A stretch of DNA of 64,000 nt from Hydrangea macrophylla (Eukaryota; Streptophyta; Magnoliopsida; Cornales; Hydrangeaceae). Positions 11,431 to 24,435 of this stretch are shown here, in pieces (position 1 is the first letter of the stretch; each line of letters opens with the position of its first letter). A program made the translations under genes and the position numbers. The stretch is taken from the NCBI GenBank assembly GCA_033977485.1, contig CM066994.1, positions 29,400,637 through 29,464,636 of the forward strand, written 5' to 3'. Under the pieces are notes generated by a model. The model saw only the letters and a program-made list of their open reading frames with translations. It was not told where the DNA came from and searched no databases.

Positions 11431-12999
11431 CTCATTTTTTAACATCCTTTTCAAAAGTATTAAAAGTTAGGAGCAGACGCCTAATATTAAATTATTTACA
11501 TTATAAAATATATTTCAAGTGTTGAAGTGAATTGAAAAAATTCTATGTTCGGTTACTATGGAATTGTAAAATTAATTCTGAATTGCAATAAACAAAAATC
11601 TGAAAATTTTAAAAATATGTAAAAAAAAAAAAAATTTAATTATAAAAAAATATATATTCAAATCAAAATGGTGATGGAAACATTTTTAATTTTAACTCCA
11701 AAATATTCTAAACAACTTCCAACCAAAGAATTCTGACATAAACTAAATATATGCTTATACGGATATATATATATATATATATTATTTTCAATACTTATGA
11801 CGTGAAAGGTTTTATTGTAACATTCCAATAAATAAAATTTGATTTCCAAATCTTTGCAATAAAATTCCAAAATTTTGGAATTCGATTGAAATTTTGAAGT
11901 TCCAGAATGAGAATGAGTTTCTCTATTCCGAAATTTATGAAATATTTTTTGAATGCATCAACTCTGATTTGATCCACCCAAAATCAGCTCTATGTGTTTA
12001 TACTTTTTATGAATGATATGTAGAGGGAAAAGTAATTTTCCATTCTTAATTGGAGATGAGTAATTATATAGTAAATACTTTTTGATGAGCAAAATTTTAG
12101 TTGCGATAACATGAAGAAGGGATTTGTTAAATACTTGTTTCAGAAAATGATGGAAATTATTTTATAGTCTCTACTTTGAAAAAAAAAAAACTAAATCTAC
12201 TTTTATTGGCCAACAAAGGACAATAGAGATAAATTAAGTTTGTCTAAAATCCATTTTTTAACTACAAATCCTTTTATTTACAAGTTTTCCCTGTCATATA
12301 CTAATACTAACGTATGCACACATATAAATGACCGTATTCGCATGCCTCAAAAAAATCACGAAATTAAAAGGTTTCCTAAATTAATGGAAGTAAAACTAAT
12401 AGATTCTAGTGTTCTAAAATAGTAGGACTTTTGAAAACTTAATGTTCCCAAAACCTATCAAGTTTTCTAAATAGTCATAAAAATATGAAGTACCAGCAAG
12501 TAATATGACGTTGGAAAGTGTTGATTATTTGGTAAAACAGTGGAAAACTAATATAATGAACTAAGATTAAGGGAGTATAGGCACATTCAGGAAATTATGT
12601 TGAAGTAATGCTTAATAAAAACAGTACAAACGTGATGCTTTAAATAATATTTTATCCTCACAAAAGAAATAAATATAAGATAATGGTTCATTTGGTCAAA
12701 TTAGAGATTTGTTTATCTATAATCTTTCGATATTTTAGTTTTAGTATAATTAGAGTCTTCTAATTGTTACCAATAAAAAGAGAATAAAAATCACACCTAG
12801 AGTCTTCTAATTGTAAGGCTACAAGTTAATTACACCAAAATTTTATTTTGGACCTTGTATAATTAATTGAAACACTTAAGGCCCCCAGCTCACCAACGCT
12901 TATCATTTAAGGACAATCTCTAAGGACGATACGATTATGTGGATGTTTTCGTATCCAATTACTCAATTATATCACTGTCTTTAACAAAGACCATATCTT
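11431..12999. other. AT-rich DNA, no gene seen
   Basis: Contains a homopolymer A run near 11621, an AT microsatellite near 11764-11781 and short ORFs of at most 70 codons without family resemblance. No RNA gene recognised. Confidence 0.5.
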
Positions 13000-13153
13000 A
13001 TTCAATATATTCTCTTTTTTTATACTTACTTGGATCCGGACTGGATACACACACACCCCACACGCACACACGCCCCAGCCCCAACCCACCCCAAAGCCCT
13101 AGACTGACCCACAGCAAAGCCCAACAAGGGCCACTCATTCCGACATAAGAATA

Positions 13154-13184
<31 letters not shown>

Positions 13185-13290
13185 CAAACAACTAGAATCC
13201 CCTATGGGAATTCGAACCCTCTCCCCTTCCCATTGGGAAGAGAGAGGCTATGCTAATTGGGCTACAACCGCTCGACATTCAATATATTCT
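13000..13290 (-). mobile_element. tRNA-derived SINE (minus strand) with poly-G tract
   Basis: A 14-bp target duplication ATTCAATATATTCT occurs at 13000-13013 and 13277-13290. The SINE body (13014-13276) reads on the minus strand with an A box (TAGCCCAATTAGCATAG), a B box (GGTTCGAATTCC), a 28-base C run (plus-strand G run 13157-13184), a GTGTGTGTGT-containing segment and a short A tail. The tRNA-like head is only Pol III promoter sequence, not a tRNA gene. Confidence 0.85.
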
Positions 13291-13991
13291 TAAAAGAGCT
13301 GAAAAACATAAACAATGAATAACTAACACAGAGTAATTAAATATCATGTATGATCTATGATGTATAAATTACCAATTTAGATTTCATTAGCTTGTTGCAG
13401 ATCATTATCTTTGCCTAAAAAATTGATTACAAAAAGTGATGTTTTTTTCTCTTCTATGCAATACTATCAGTGCAAGAGGTCATGATGATAATGTGATGCA
13501 TATGTGATTTAGTCTCCATCAAGCACAATAAAAAATACTTCCTAACTCCAACATTTGGAAACTTCTATAACTTGAAATCTATTATAAATGATAATCTTCC
13601 TATATATGTTCCTATACAACCTGAGCACATTGTGTACTCCATTTGAAATTTTCAATTGAATTTTAAGAAATTTCAAGTATTTGTTTAATTAGTTTAGTAA
13701 TTTAATTTTTAAAACTTATAGAAATAATTCATAACTTATCAAACACTGGTGAAAGTCATATCATAATGAGAGATACATTATATGCATTGAACTAAATTCT
13801 ATAAGTTTGAAGTTTTAGCGACATAACTGATTTTTCTTATAATACATTTACTTTTTATGTGATTTCAATTATGGGATGCTAGAAAAAAACATGATCTAAA
13901 GCCAAACAAGAAAGAAACCTTTAGAGGAAATTAAACTCAACAATAGCGAAGATAAAGACCTCTAAAAAAAGGAGAGAAACATACCTCAATC
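13291..13991. other. AT-rich DNA, no gene seen
   Basis: Spacer between the SINE and the nested copia complex. No feature recognised. Confidence 0.5.
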
Positions 13992-13996
13992 ATTGA

Positions 13997-14200
13997 TGTA
14001 AAGAATAGAGAGAGAATATAGTATTGTATTGATGTATATTATAATCATACAGAGAGCACCCTTATATAGGCTAGTGAGAGAACCTAGTACAAGAGTAGTA
14101 CAGGTGTAGTACAAGAGTAGTACAGGTGTAGTACAATACGAACCTAGACATAAAGTATGGTAAGGTACAACATATAACTTAAATGGAAATTATTCTAACA
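13997..14200 (-). repeat. 3' LTR of the minus-strand copia
   Basis: Direct repeat of 24227-24430; on the minus strand it begins TGTTAGAATAATT and ends CTTTACA. It contains short tandem GTAGTACAAGAGTA-like repeats. Confidence 0.9.
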
Positions 14201-14202
14201 GT

Positions 14203-15415
14203 CCCCCTCAAACTCAAGGTGGTAGTATCGAGATCATCTTGAGTTTGGAGACTAGATTGTGTAGACGTCCTGGATGATGAGTTTTGGTGAAGATATCAGC
14301 AGTCTGATTAGCAGAAGAAACCGAAACAAGCCGAATGGTGCTACTAGTGAGATGATGGCGCACAAAATGATAGTCGATCTCAATGTGCTTAGTGCGTTCG
14401 TGAAAAAACATCATTGTGTGCAATCTGAATAGCACTCTGATTGTCACAGTGGATAATAGTGGCATTGTAATGAGTAACACCCAGGTCTTCAAGTAACCGA
14501 CAGAGCCAGAGTAGTTCTTGAGTAGCATCAGCTAGGACTCGATACTCTGCTACTGTACTTGAGCGAGCAACAACCGTTTGCTTTTTACTTCGCCAGCAGA
14601 TAAGAGAATCTCTAAGAAAGAAACAATAGCCTATAGTGGATCGTCAATCAGTGGGGTCTCCTACCCAATCTGCATCAGATTAGCACGGAGCTCGAGTGAG
14701 GAATGAGTAGAAAAGTGTAAACTGGGAAACATTATTCCTTTGATATAGCGAAGAATGCGAAGAATAGCAGCATAGTGAGATGATCGAGAGGCATTTGCCT
14801 TGATGAAATTTGGGCAGAAGCCAGCAATCGGGCCAAGTAGCTTAGGAGAGGATAAGGTGGATAACTCAGGAGCATCATCAATGGGAGTAGGTAACTCAGG
14901 GGATGTGGATGTGGTAGAAGGTTGATCTATAACTGTATTTTCTGGAAACAAGTCTACCGAAGAATCAGTGAAGAGAAGAAGAGTAGTATCGGGTGAGAGA
15001 TGAACTTGGACATAGAGGAGAACATCTTATGTTCCCAGAAGATAACATGCTTGGACACATGAAGACGTTTAAAGTAAGGATCCCAACACCTGTATCCCTT
15101 GTATTCAATACCATATCCAAGGAAGCAGCATAGGCCAGAACGAGACTCTAATTTGGTGCATTCATGAGGTTAAAGAAGAACAAAACAAGCACTGCCAAAA
15201 ACCTTGAATGTACTATAATCAGGTGAATGACCATAGAGTCGCTCATATGGGGATTGATTACCAATGACTGGGGATGGAACACGGGTCTTGGTGTAGACGG
15301 CTGTAAGAGCGGCTTCCTCCCAAAAACACTCAGAACAGGAGGCAGATGTAAGGAGGATACGGACAGTGTTTAGAATATCTCGGTATTTCCGCTCAGCACG
15401 ACCATTTTGTTGGGA
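14203..15415 (-). pseudogene. copia integrase end and RNase H, RT deleted
   Basis: Downstream half of the pol relic. Next to the nested insertion it encodes the integrase tail (QQNGRAERKYRDIL, then FWEEAALTAVY and NQSPYERLYG) and the FLGY motif region. A proline/serine-rich linker (about 14951-14850) then jumps directly to HYAAILRILRYIKG, so the RT including its catalytic YVDD is absent. RNase H follows, with RSSTVAEYR, NQSAIQIAHN and a terminal SSANQTADIFTK. Several stops and frameshifts. Confidence 0.8.
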
Positions 15416-16100
15416 GGTGCCTTGTAATACCCATAAATTCTATGTTAATAAAATATGATTTCCGTATTTTGACCTGTAATTTCTGGGATCCCGCATTATA
15501 CATATACATAATTATCAATTGCTAACTTAGACTGTAGTTATGAACCCGAACTGACTCGGCACGTGAACTCATATAATCTGTGTAGAAATTAGACTGGATG
15601 GCACGCGTTCCTAGTGACGACTAGCCAAACAATTTTGGAATGTTAGTACCATGAGAATCTTTCCCTAAATGGGTAGTGTACTACCCAAACCTACTTAAAC
15701 CTATTGTGTATAGCTTTACCCAAACAACCCTCCATGAAACGCCAGATCATCACCCATACCGCCCTAACCGTCGGCACACTCACCCACATCCCCTCAAATC
15801 CATCACATTGCTCCATCTAATCTGAACAGATTTGAGAATCTGTTCATATCTGAGTATATAGATATGTATGTATGCACATGTGGGATTGTGTATATAGAAG
15901 AAACTATTGAGAGAGGGAGAGAGTCACCGAGAATGAGAGAACCAAACTCAACTCCACACTTACCCTCACTGCTCACCCTCTATCCCTCACCATTACACAC
16001 ACACAAACCACACTCAACACACACACGCAGCAGAGAGAAGGAGAAGATGCAGAGGAGATAGAGTGGAGAAGAGAGCTCGTCAGAGTCGGGAGAGAGAAAG

Positions 16101-18260
16101 TGTCACGATCCATCCCACTACGCGTGGAAATAGGACACGTGGCACGCCACCAAGGCTCATCCAAACATCTTATAACTATACGCAGCGGAAAGAACTTTAA
16201 AACAACCCTGGGTATTTAAAACTTAGGGAACATTACCCTCTGAGTTTGTAAAAACCATTGAAATCAGAGTTATAAAAAGTTTTGGCCATTTGAATCATTT
16301 CAAAAGAAAACAGTTTTGAAAACAGAGGTCCAGTCGACTGATCGAGGGTCCGGTCGACTGTGGCCTCAGACAGAAAGGTTTTCAAAGTACAACAGCCCAT
16401 TCAGTCGACTGTATCGGGGACCCAGTCGACTGGTGCCCAAAATTTTCGGTCGACTGAAAACGTCCAGTCGACTGGTACCCTAACCAGCAGAATGCCATGG
16501 CCTGGGGCTCCATCCAGTCGACTGCTTTCTCAACCCAGTCGACTGAACCTCAGACGAAAACAAGCAGAAACCAAAACGACACAGTGATCTAGTCGACTGG
16601 ATCAAAAACCAGTCGACTGATTCCTATCAGCAGAGCCTAAAACTGCAGCTTTACAAATCAAGGTTCTCCCAATACCAAACCAACATATATTCACTCTATT
16701 CCATCATTCAAAACATAATTACAGACGTTAAATTACAAGATTTCAATACTGTGAAGCTAATCCATGTTAATATTACAACATATTACAAGATCCCAATCCT
16801 TACACAAGGTTTAGAGTCCAAAACATTTACAACCAACACATATACAATGTGATTTCCCCGGCGTTCATCGGCCTCACTCATCATGCTTCTTCTTGTCTTT
16901 CTTCTTACCTGCAATGGAGTACATCTCCACTGCTCAGCTATATGCTGAGTGTACAATTCTAAATGTATGCTTATATGACAATTCATGGTTTAAGCATCTA
17001 AAACACATAGAAAATAGTCTCTAGAGTGAGTGGTACACATTCATTCGGTCGATGTCGTAGGAGGCCCACCTCTCCCACGCATCTCGTACACTGGTTGGGC
17101 CTTCCTCCATACCAGGTACCGTGTACTGGTTGGGCCCACCTCCAATCCAGACACAACCACAATTCCAATTCCATTTCAATCACAATCACAATCCTCAAGG
17201 TTCGAGGAGCTTATCCCGGATGAATTTGCACCAAACTCCCCTTTGACCCAAGTAGACACATAACATGCTCACATAAACAGTTATACGTGCTTTTATCATA
17301 ATTTCACGTGCATAATTAACGGGCCTAACTAACACATGAATTTCGCCCGGATCCAAGAATATCAAAGATGATGTTCAAAACATGAAAATCCATATATTTC
17401 ATAGATCTATAATTCATACCTCGTGCGAATCTCTTTTGAAGGATCGTCTAGGGAACTAAATAATTGTCGGATTTCACTTTATACGCGATTCCTACGAGTT
17501 TTACCTGATTTTTCCCAAAAGTTCAAAATTAAGATTTTTATAAAACTTGGCCAAACACGACCTAAGTAGTACCAAAACGTAGGTCTTACCTCCACGAGTT
17601 CGAATATGAAATCTGGAGGAAATCTGACGGACGAAAGGTCGTCGATCGGCGTCGCAAAGCCCGTGGCAACCAAATCTCCTTTCTCTCTCCTCTCTCTAGA
17701 TATTTGTGAGTTTGGATGAGATTTGAAATCTCATACTCATCTATATATAGACAAACTTTGCGAAAATCACGTTTACCTCCCCGCAAGTTTCTCAAACCTC
17801 TTATTAGCCCATGAAACTTCGCACACGTTCATTTTATGCCTTTACGAGTGAAAACTATAATTTCCAAAAGTTTTCGACTAGGTTTCGTTTGGGTCCAAAA
17901 TAACGTCCGAAAACTATATTCTGTGGAATCTCTACACAACCTACCTTTTTATATCCCGATCACTCACGTTCTCACCACAGTTCTCAAAATGATATAATAA
18001 AATCAAAGATTACCAGAATTTACCAAACACAGGTAAAATTACTATTCACAAAAATACCAGATAAAATCAAATAACATTTAAATCATATAAATGTCATTTA
18101 ATCATGCTCATGAAATGTGAACTGTCATGTTCCCGTGTCCTCATTGACACCTCACCGTTGACTCACAGTCAACCCCATCATCATTATCAATTAACATTGA
18201 TAAACTCTCAAATTACAATTATGCATGATAAAACTATAAATTTTTGGAACGGGTGTGACA
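16101..18260. mobile_element. 2.16-kb solo-LTR-like insertion
   Basis: Starts TGTCACGATCC and ends GGGTGTGACA, flanked by GAAAG at 16096-16100 and 18261-18265. The ends are mutually inverted (TGTCAC...GTGACA). No LTR pair or pol domain is visible inside, so a solo LTR of a second family is the best reading. It carries a cluster of palindromic decamers at 16331-16619. Orientation is uncertain. Confidence 0.7.
16331..16619. repeat. paired CAGTCGACTG palindromes
   Basis: Ten copies of the perfect or near-perfect palindrome CAGTCGACTG begin at 16331, 16351, 16402, 16423, 16447, 16465, 16515, 16535, 16590 and 16610. They form five pairs with starts 18-21 bp apart. The sequence between copies is not conserved, so this is not a simple tandem duplication. 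Confidence 0.85.
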
Positions 18261-20457
18261 GAAAGAGAGAACCCGAGACTAATTTTGGTATACCCACACC
18301 CTCTATTTCATTTTCGGTATTTGTTAAGACATTTCACACATACAAAGACCACCATACACACCCAAACAGAGCCTAGGCTCTCGGTCAACCCCAAAACCAC
18401 CATTAAAGCTCCTCACCGGAGTTCAATTTTTCAAACACAACTATAGCCATTAAAAGCTAGACCAAACAGACCCACTTGGTCCCAGATAGACCTAATAGGA
18501 ACAACCTTTGGTTTAGGACTTGCTTAGTAGGCCATGCATGCCGTTATTCTCATTTTAACCCAAAAGAATAATCCTTCAGTAGATATAATACACGAGATAA
18601 CCCAGTCCTAGGCTTATACTATGTCATAGAAGGGACCAAACCGGTCATTTTGGCGTTAGTTTGAAGCATTTACATGGAGAAATAAAAAAGTTATAAGCAT
18701 TAGAGCTTTCCGGCGAAACACGCCTCGCCGGCGGCGGCTTGTCTCGCCGGAGAAGAAAGGTAAACGGGATATATCGTTTACCCGTTTTATATTAATTTGG
18801 GTTGGGTCATGGGCTTGGGTTTGGATTTAATTGTGTGTATAAGTGGGTAGTGGATCCGGGTTATATTAATTAATATGGGCCTGGTCGGGTTTTTTAAGTT
18901 GGATCATGCTATGTGTATTTTTGGATAACCCGTTGGATTCAGGTCAAATCAGGGTTGACCCGCGGATCCTTGTTAATCCTTAATTAAATTATTTTTATAT
19001 TCATATCTAATCTGATAATCCTAATTTATAATTTTATATACTATTTTGATAATAATTAGCATTTCTTTTATTCTATTAAGTAAGATTAGTATATGAATTA
19101 TTTATTATATAGTATGTATAATAAATAATTATAAATAGTTATAAAATGGTTTTTAAATAGCTTAAATTATTTCAAAAATAGATTTTAAATGCCAAATTGT
19201 ATTGTAAAAATTATGAGACATTATTTTATATAATACTTATATATTCAGAAAATATATTATAAAGTATTTTATACTCTAACATTATAAGATTTTAATCATT
19301 ATGTGTGATACTTATTGTTTATTTAAGCCTAAATAAATAATAAGTAATTGTTTATAATTAAAATAATTAGGTAATAAATACCTAATGATCATTTTAAAAT
19401 ATTAGAAAATTATATTAAACTTTCCTAAGGCCTAATGCTTTTTAAATTTTATTTATAAAACCCTCACAGTGATATTTTTAATATCACCTTATTTATTTAT
19501 AAAGAACCGTTTGGTTGTATTTAAATTATTTAAATATCAAACGAACTCCGAAAATTATGAGAAAAATACCACTAGCTTATTTTGAAGACTAGTATTTAAT
19601 AAAAATATTCATAAGGACCTAATGCCTTCCTAAATCATATTTTATAATTAGAGTGTTCCTAAGTCTATTATTAGACAGTTTGAACTTCAGAAATGCATAA
19701 TAAATAACCGTAGTTCAGAAAAATACACGGTCAGTTCCTAGAGTCTTAGAATGATATCTAGAATCTTCCCTTAAAGTTTGGTGACCTTTCGACTCGGTAA
19801 AAAATACAGCTTATCTTTAAGACCCACACTGGTATAGAAAACCCAGCCTTTTATATAACGGACTCCGATTTGAGTCTAGTCAATGGCGTTAGACTCAGAA
19901 TGATGTCTAGATCATCATGTTGAGGTCTAGAAACCCATCTGGAAAAATTACCATTTTGCCCTTGATTTTAGTATGCATATTAATCAACGTTCTATGAATT
20001 TATATACTTTGTAGGAACCACCGCTACGCTTGCTTTTACGCACCCACATCAAGGTGAGTCGCCCTAACTCACTTAGTATATTATAGAATTACTCTGTGAA
20101 CAATTTGTAAATATCTAGTGTGTCCTGCCTGGACATATCTGATGAGTATTATTTATGTGTACGTTCAGATTTACTGCTTAGATGATGAACGCATGTTTAA
20201 ATATCCAAACTCCATGCCTAGTTAGTAATTGTCATTATACATGCTTATTATGCTTCATAATGATACAATCACATGGACATTCACATGAACGTAAACGAAT
20301 CATGATGTCAATGTTGACATTTGCATGGTTAGTCAGGGGTACTAACCCAGTCATTTTGTCATACATGTTGAGTGGACCCCGAAGGTCCAAGAGGTGAATT
20401 GATTTGAGTTGGTAGGTATTGGTCATGATGGCTGTGAAGTGTAGCGAGATAGAGTTA

Positions 20458-20830
20458 TGCCGCCTTGGCCCACGAGTGAGGTCAAGGGGTATGTTGATGA
20501 TATCGCTTTAGTCCACGAGAGAGGCTAAGGGATACATCTAAGAAAGTAACATCAATGATATCGCTTTAGTCCACGAGAGAGGCTAAAGGATACATCTAAG
20601 AAAGTAACATCGATGATATCGCTTTAGTCCACAAGAGAGGCTAAGGGATACATCTAAGGAAGTAACGCCGATGATATCGCTTTAGTCCACGAGAGAGAAT
20701 AAGGGATACATCTAAAGAAGCTACATCGATGATATTGCTTTAGTCCACGAGAGAGGCCAAGGGATACATCTAATGAAGTAATATAGACGCTACCGCCTTG
20801 GTCCACGAGAGAGGTCAAGGGGTATGCCGA
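20458..20830. repeat. 58-bp minisatellite
   Basis: About six tandem units of 58 bp, each with a core such as GCTTTAGTCCACGAGAGAGG and GGATACATCTAA. Outer units are more diverged. Located inside the 15423-21522 LTR-like element. Confidence 0.85.
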
Positions 20831-21569
20831 TACTATGGTCGAGGAAGTTTGGAGTTACGGTCAAAAGTAATTGAGTAAAGTCGAATATATCAATACTGCA
20901 TTGTGTTACCATATTATCATGCCATATGCTCATTTAATGTTGGTTAAAGATATTCGTTGTACTTGTATGCCACTAATTGTATTAGGAGTGATCAGTAAGA
21001 CGAAATCACTTAGCTTCAAAAGCTAACGGCTCTTTCCTTTGCCCTGGACATATTATGTCTAGGTCATGATGAAGGAAACCATCAAGGTGACTACGAAAAT
21101 GAATACCACTATTCTCAAGAGGAGAACTATCAGGAAGGTCATCTTGAGGAAGACTTTCAAGAAGAGTGTGATAATGAAGGACATGGGTATGCCAGTTAGA
21201 AAGAGGATCCTGGCCCACTTTCGTATTAAGACTTCCTTTATATTTTAATTAAACTATCTTTTGTTGATGTAATAACTTAAGTGGCGTCTGTTACCCAAAC
21301 TTATATTTTGTGGTTTTCATTTGGAATTTTTGTAATAGCCTAAGTAGCAAACACTTAAAGTTCCCCCATGAATACCATTAGACATTTTGAAATTACTTAC
21401 TCTGATATATCTATGTTAGAATGTTGCACGGACAGGTCAGTTTTATGTAACTCGTCATTCCCTATGGGTCCAGAAAGGAAATTTTAAAATTTTCCTATTT
21501 TTGGCTACTCCGGGGCGTGACATGCCTGGGCAAGAACGATTTGGGAGATAACCATGTTGTCGTAAGAAA

Positions 21570-23543
21570 TTAAGAACTCCGATTAGTGTACTCAGCAGCA
21601 TTGTCTGCACGAAAAACTTTGATATTGCAGAAAAATTGAGTTTTAATCATAGTAGCAAAATCAAAGTATAGTTGAGGCAGCTCTGACCGATTACGCATGA
21701 GAAAAATACAAGTATAACGAGAATAGTTATCAATAAAAATAACAAAGTATCTTGATCCTCCCATAGTTACAATTAGAGAGGGCCCCAAACATTTAAATAA
21801 ATTAAGTCAAAAGGAGCAGGAGAAAAAGAATCACTTTTATTGAATTTCAATGCTATTTGTTTTGAAAGTTGACATGGAAGACAATCAAATGTTTGCTTAT
21901 TAACAAGTCCTAATTGACCACTAGAAACTAAAGGTTGTAGATGGCCAATAGAGGCATGACCAAGACAAGAGTGCTAGAGACTAATAGGAGAACTGGAGGA
22001 GACTGGAGCAGTTGTCTGAATCGAGGGGGTGAATTGAGTTGGGATATGGAGATTGATAAGCTCAAAGAGTCGTCCAACTTTAAGGCCTCTCCCAAGAGTC
22101 CGTCCCGTCCGTGGATCTACACACAACAACCAGATGAGGAGAAAAGAACAGTAAGACTAGATCACACAGTTGCCCAACAGATATAAGATTCAGAGTGAGT
22201 TTAGGAATACAATAAGTGTGAAGAAGTGAAGTATTAGAGGTGGAAACCATGCCTATTTGACTAACCGTCATTGGAGAACCATCAGTGGTTTGAATCGTTG
22301 GTGTGTGAGTGGCAGAGTTTGTGGTAGTGAAAAGAATGGGATCTGGTGTCACATGATTACAATAGCCAAAGTCAAAAAACCAAGATGAATTACCTGAAGT
22401 GATGGAGAGAGCAGTAGGATTACAACAGCCAGAGTCAAAAAATCAAGATGAATTACCTGAAGTGACGGAGAGAGCAGTAGGAGTGGGATTTCTAGATTGA
22501 GCGAGGATTTGTTTGACAATATCTTCCATGTGAGAGGTAGTGAGTCCTTCGAAAAAAGAATTGGATGATAAATGGTCGACTTTAGTAGTAGCAGATTTGG
22601 ATGAACTACCTCGAGGCATGGAGTGTTGTTTGGCAGGATATTGGGAGCAGTCATACTGAAGATGGCATGGACCTTGCTTTTGACAGTATTTGCAAGTGTA
22701 GACAAGACATTCCAAGAGAGTGTGTCCACCTATTTTGTAGTAGTTGACCATGGTTTAGAGGACTCGGAGGTAGGGGTAGGGATGCTTGGATTGCGAATGA
22801 TTCTTAGACTGGTAATTGGATTGAGAACGATTCTTGGGTGGATACCCCCGATGAGTAGCAAGGATAGTATCAGAATGTGGTCCTTTGGGAGTAGCTAGAA
22901 CACTGTTGGTAGCTAGAGTTTTGCGTGGGCCAAGGTGAGTTTCTTCGGAGAGAAGTTCAGTGACTGCTTGATCAAGAGTCGGTAGAGGACTGCGATGGAG
23001 GAGAGATGCACGAACATACTCAAAATCGTCAATAAGAGCCATCAAGAATAGAACTAAGCACTGACGATCACTGGCATTGGTGGCATCAGTAAAGTTTGGT
23101 TCGGAAGAAGTGAGTTGATCCCAGATATAGAGAATCTCAGAGAGAAAACTGTTGATTATTTGCCCGGGTTGTTGTGTCATGTGATGAAGAGTCCTTAAGA
23201 GCTGATATTGATGAGCCAGATTAGCGGTGGTGTAACGAGTGACTAAAAAATCCCAAAGAGATTTGGCAGTGGTGAATCTGCCAAATTAGAGACTAATAGA
23301 AGTAGCACAAGTGTTGTGGACCCAAGTGATAATTTGGTGGTTCTTGCTATCCCAATCTTCAAGACGGTCTGCAAATTTAGTTTTATCCTCTCCTACTGTC
23401 TGGGTGGGTTCGGTAATATCACCAGTAGTAATACGCCAAAGCTTGCGTCCGTGCAGAAAACTAGACATGGCTTGGGCCCAAGCGATACAGTTCGTTCCAT
23501 CCATAGTGATGGAAATGGGTTGAGAAGTGTCGTTGCGTTCCAT
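21570..23543 (-). pseudogene. copia gag, protease and integrase start
   Basis: Upstream half of the minus-strand copia pol relic. Gag starts at 23543 (WAQAMSSFLHGRKLW) and continues in another frame from 23180 with the copia Gag (UBN2-type) region. A degenerate zinc knuckle (CKYCQKQGPCHLQYDC) lies near 22690. A protease/pre-integrase segment (HTYCIPKLTLNLISVGQL) is near 22200. The integrase core begins at about 21770 with FVIFIDNYSRYTCIF and ends at FRADNAAEY, just before the nested insertion. At least four frame breaks. Confidence 0.8.
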
Positions 23544-24226
23544 TGGAAGGGATTGTTCTGGGTTTTGGGAGGGCTGGGGTATGGTCTTGGATTGGTTAGG
23601 GCTCGGGTATATTATTGGGTATGTTGGATATGTTAGGTAAGGGCTTGGTTAGCAAGATTGGGGTCTTATCGATGTGCGTTGGATTAGGGTTGCAGTGAGG
23701 TAGGTAATGGATTGATGATTTGGAAGTGGTGGTCTGGTTGTGGGTGTTGGTGGGTATTTCGGTGGGAGGTGATTGGAAAAGAGAGTGGTGGTGGTGGTGA
23801 TGGTGGATAAGAAATTTCAGATTGGGGTTTGGCAGATTGGTTGATTTGGAGGTGCTGGACCACTGGTGTTGCAGATCGGGTGAATAAGTGGTAGTGTGGG
23901 TGATTCTGCGCGGCGGTGGGTTTGCAGATTGGGATTTATTCCAAATGGTTTGGTGGGGTAGGTTAGGTTGATGGCAGATTGGAATGACGATGATGGCAGA
24001 TTGTGGTGTGTTGCGGCTTGGCTTGGTGGAAGAAGATGTAGTGTGTTGCGACTGTGGATTGGTTAGGTCTGGTGAAGAAGAAATTTTTAGTGGTCTTGGT
24101 CAAGCGTGATAATGGAGGTAATGATGATTGAAGTTGGGGATTGTTTCAATCGTGAAAGGCTGTTTGCCGAAGATGAAGGGCTTGTTTGGTTGAAGAAGGA
24201 TTGATCTAGATATGGCTTTGATACCA

Positions 24227-24430
24227 TGTAAAGAATAGAGAGAGAATATAGTATTGTATTGATATATATTATAATCATACATAGAGCACCCTTATATAGG
24301 CTAGTGAGAGAACCTAATACAAGAGTAGTACAGGTGTAGTACAAGAGTAGTGCATGTGTAATACAATATGAACCTAGATATAACATATGGTAAGGTACAA
24401 CATATAACTTAAATGAAAATTATTCTCATA
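24227..24430 (-). repeat. 5' LTR of the minus-strand copia
   Basis: Direct repeat of 13997-14200, beginning TATGAGAATA on the minus strand (decayed from TGTTAGAATA) and followed by the tRNA-Met primer site. Confidence 0.9.
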
Positions 24431-24435
24431 ATTGA

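Larger units (their letters stand above)
15423..21522. mobile_element. solo-LTR-like insertion, 3.9 kb plus nested element
   Basis: Begins TGTAATACCC and ends GGGGCGTGACA, with the exact duplication TGCCT at 15418-15422 and 21523-21527 in the copia integrase. No second LTR copy, primer site or pol domain was found. After removing the nested 16101-18260 element it is about 3.94 kb, consistent with a very long solo LTR. Its right end is shared with the 1.12-kb LTR at 7928-9049. It includes a 58-bp minisatellite (20458-20830). Short ORFs inside it show no family resemblance. Confidence 0.75.
13997..24430 (-). mobile_element. degenerate copia retrotransposon hosting nested insertions
   Basis: LTRs of 204 bp lie at 13997-14200 and 24227-24430; the element is flanked by ATTGA at 13992-13996 and 24431-24435. 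Transcription is on the minus strand. The primer site TGGTATCAAAGCC (24226 down to 24214) follows the 5' LTR and a polypurine tract GAGGGGGAC (about 14210-14201) precedes the 3' LTR. Gag, protease, integrase and RNase H pieces are recognisable, but the RT core is deleted and the frame has many breaks. A 6.1-kb LTR-like element is inserted in the integrase at 15423-21522. Without it the element is about 4.3 kb. Confidence 0.9.

Noticed and set aside
16360..16587. 75-codon ORF with repeated QST/VDW-like residues
   Set aside because: Produced by the palindromic CAGTCGACTG repeats inside a non-coding LTR.
18720..18780. GCCGGCGGCGGC-rich stretch as a possible promoter or CpG island
   Set aside because: Only a few tens of bases, inside LTR-like sequence, with no associated gene.
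21066..21248. Basic 60-codon ORF near the right end of the 6.1-kb insertion
   Set aside because: Lies in LTR sequence shared with 7928-9049, where it is not open. No domain resemblance.
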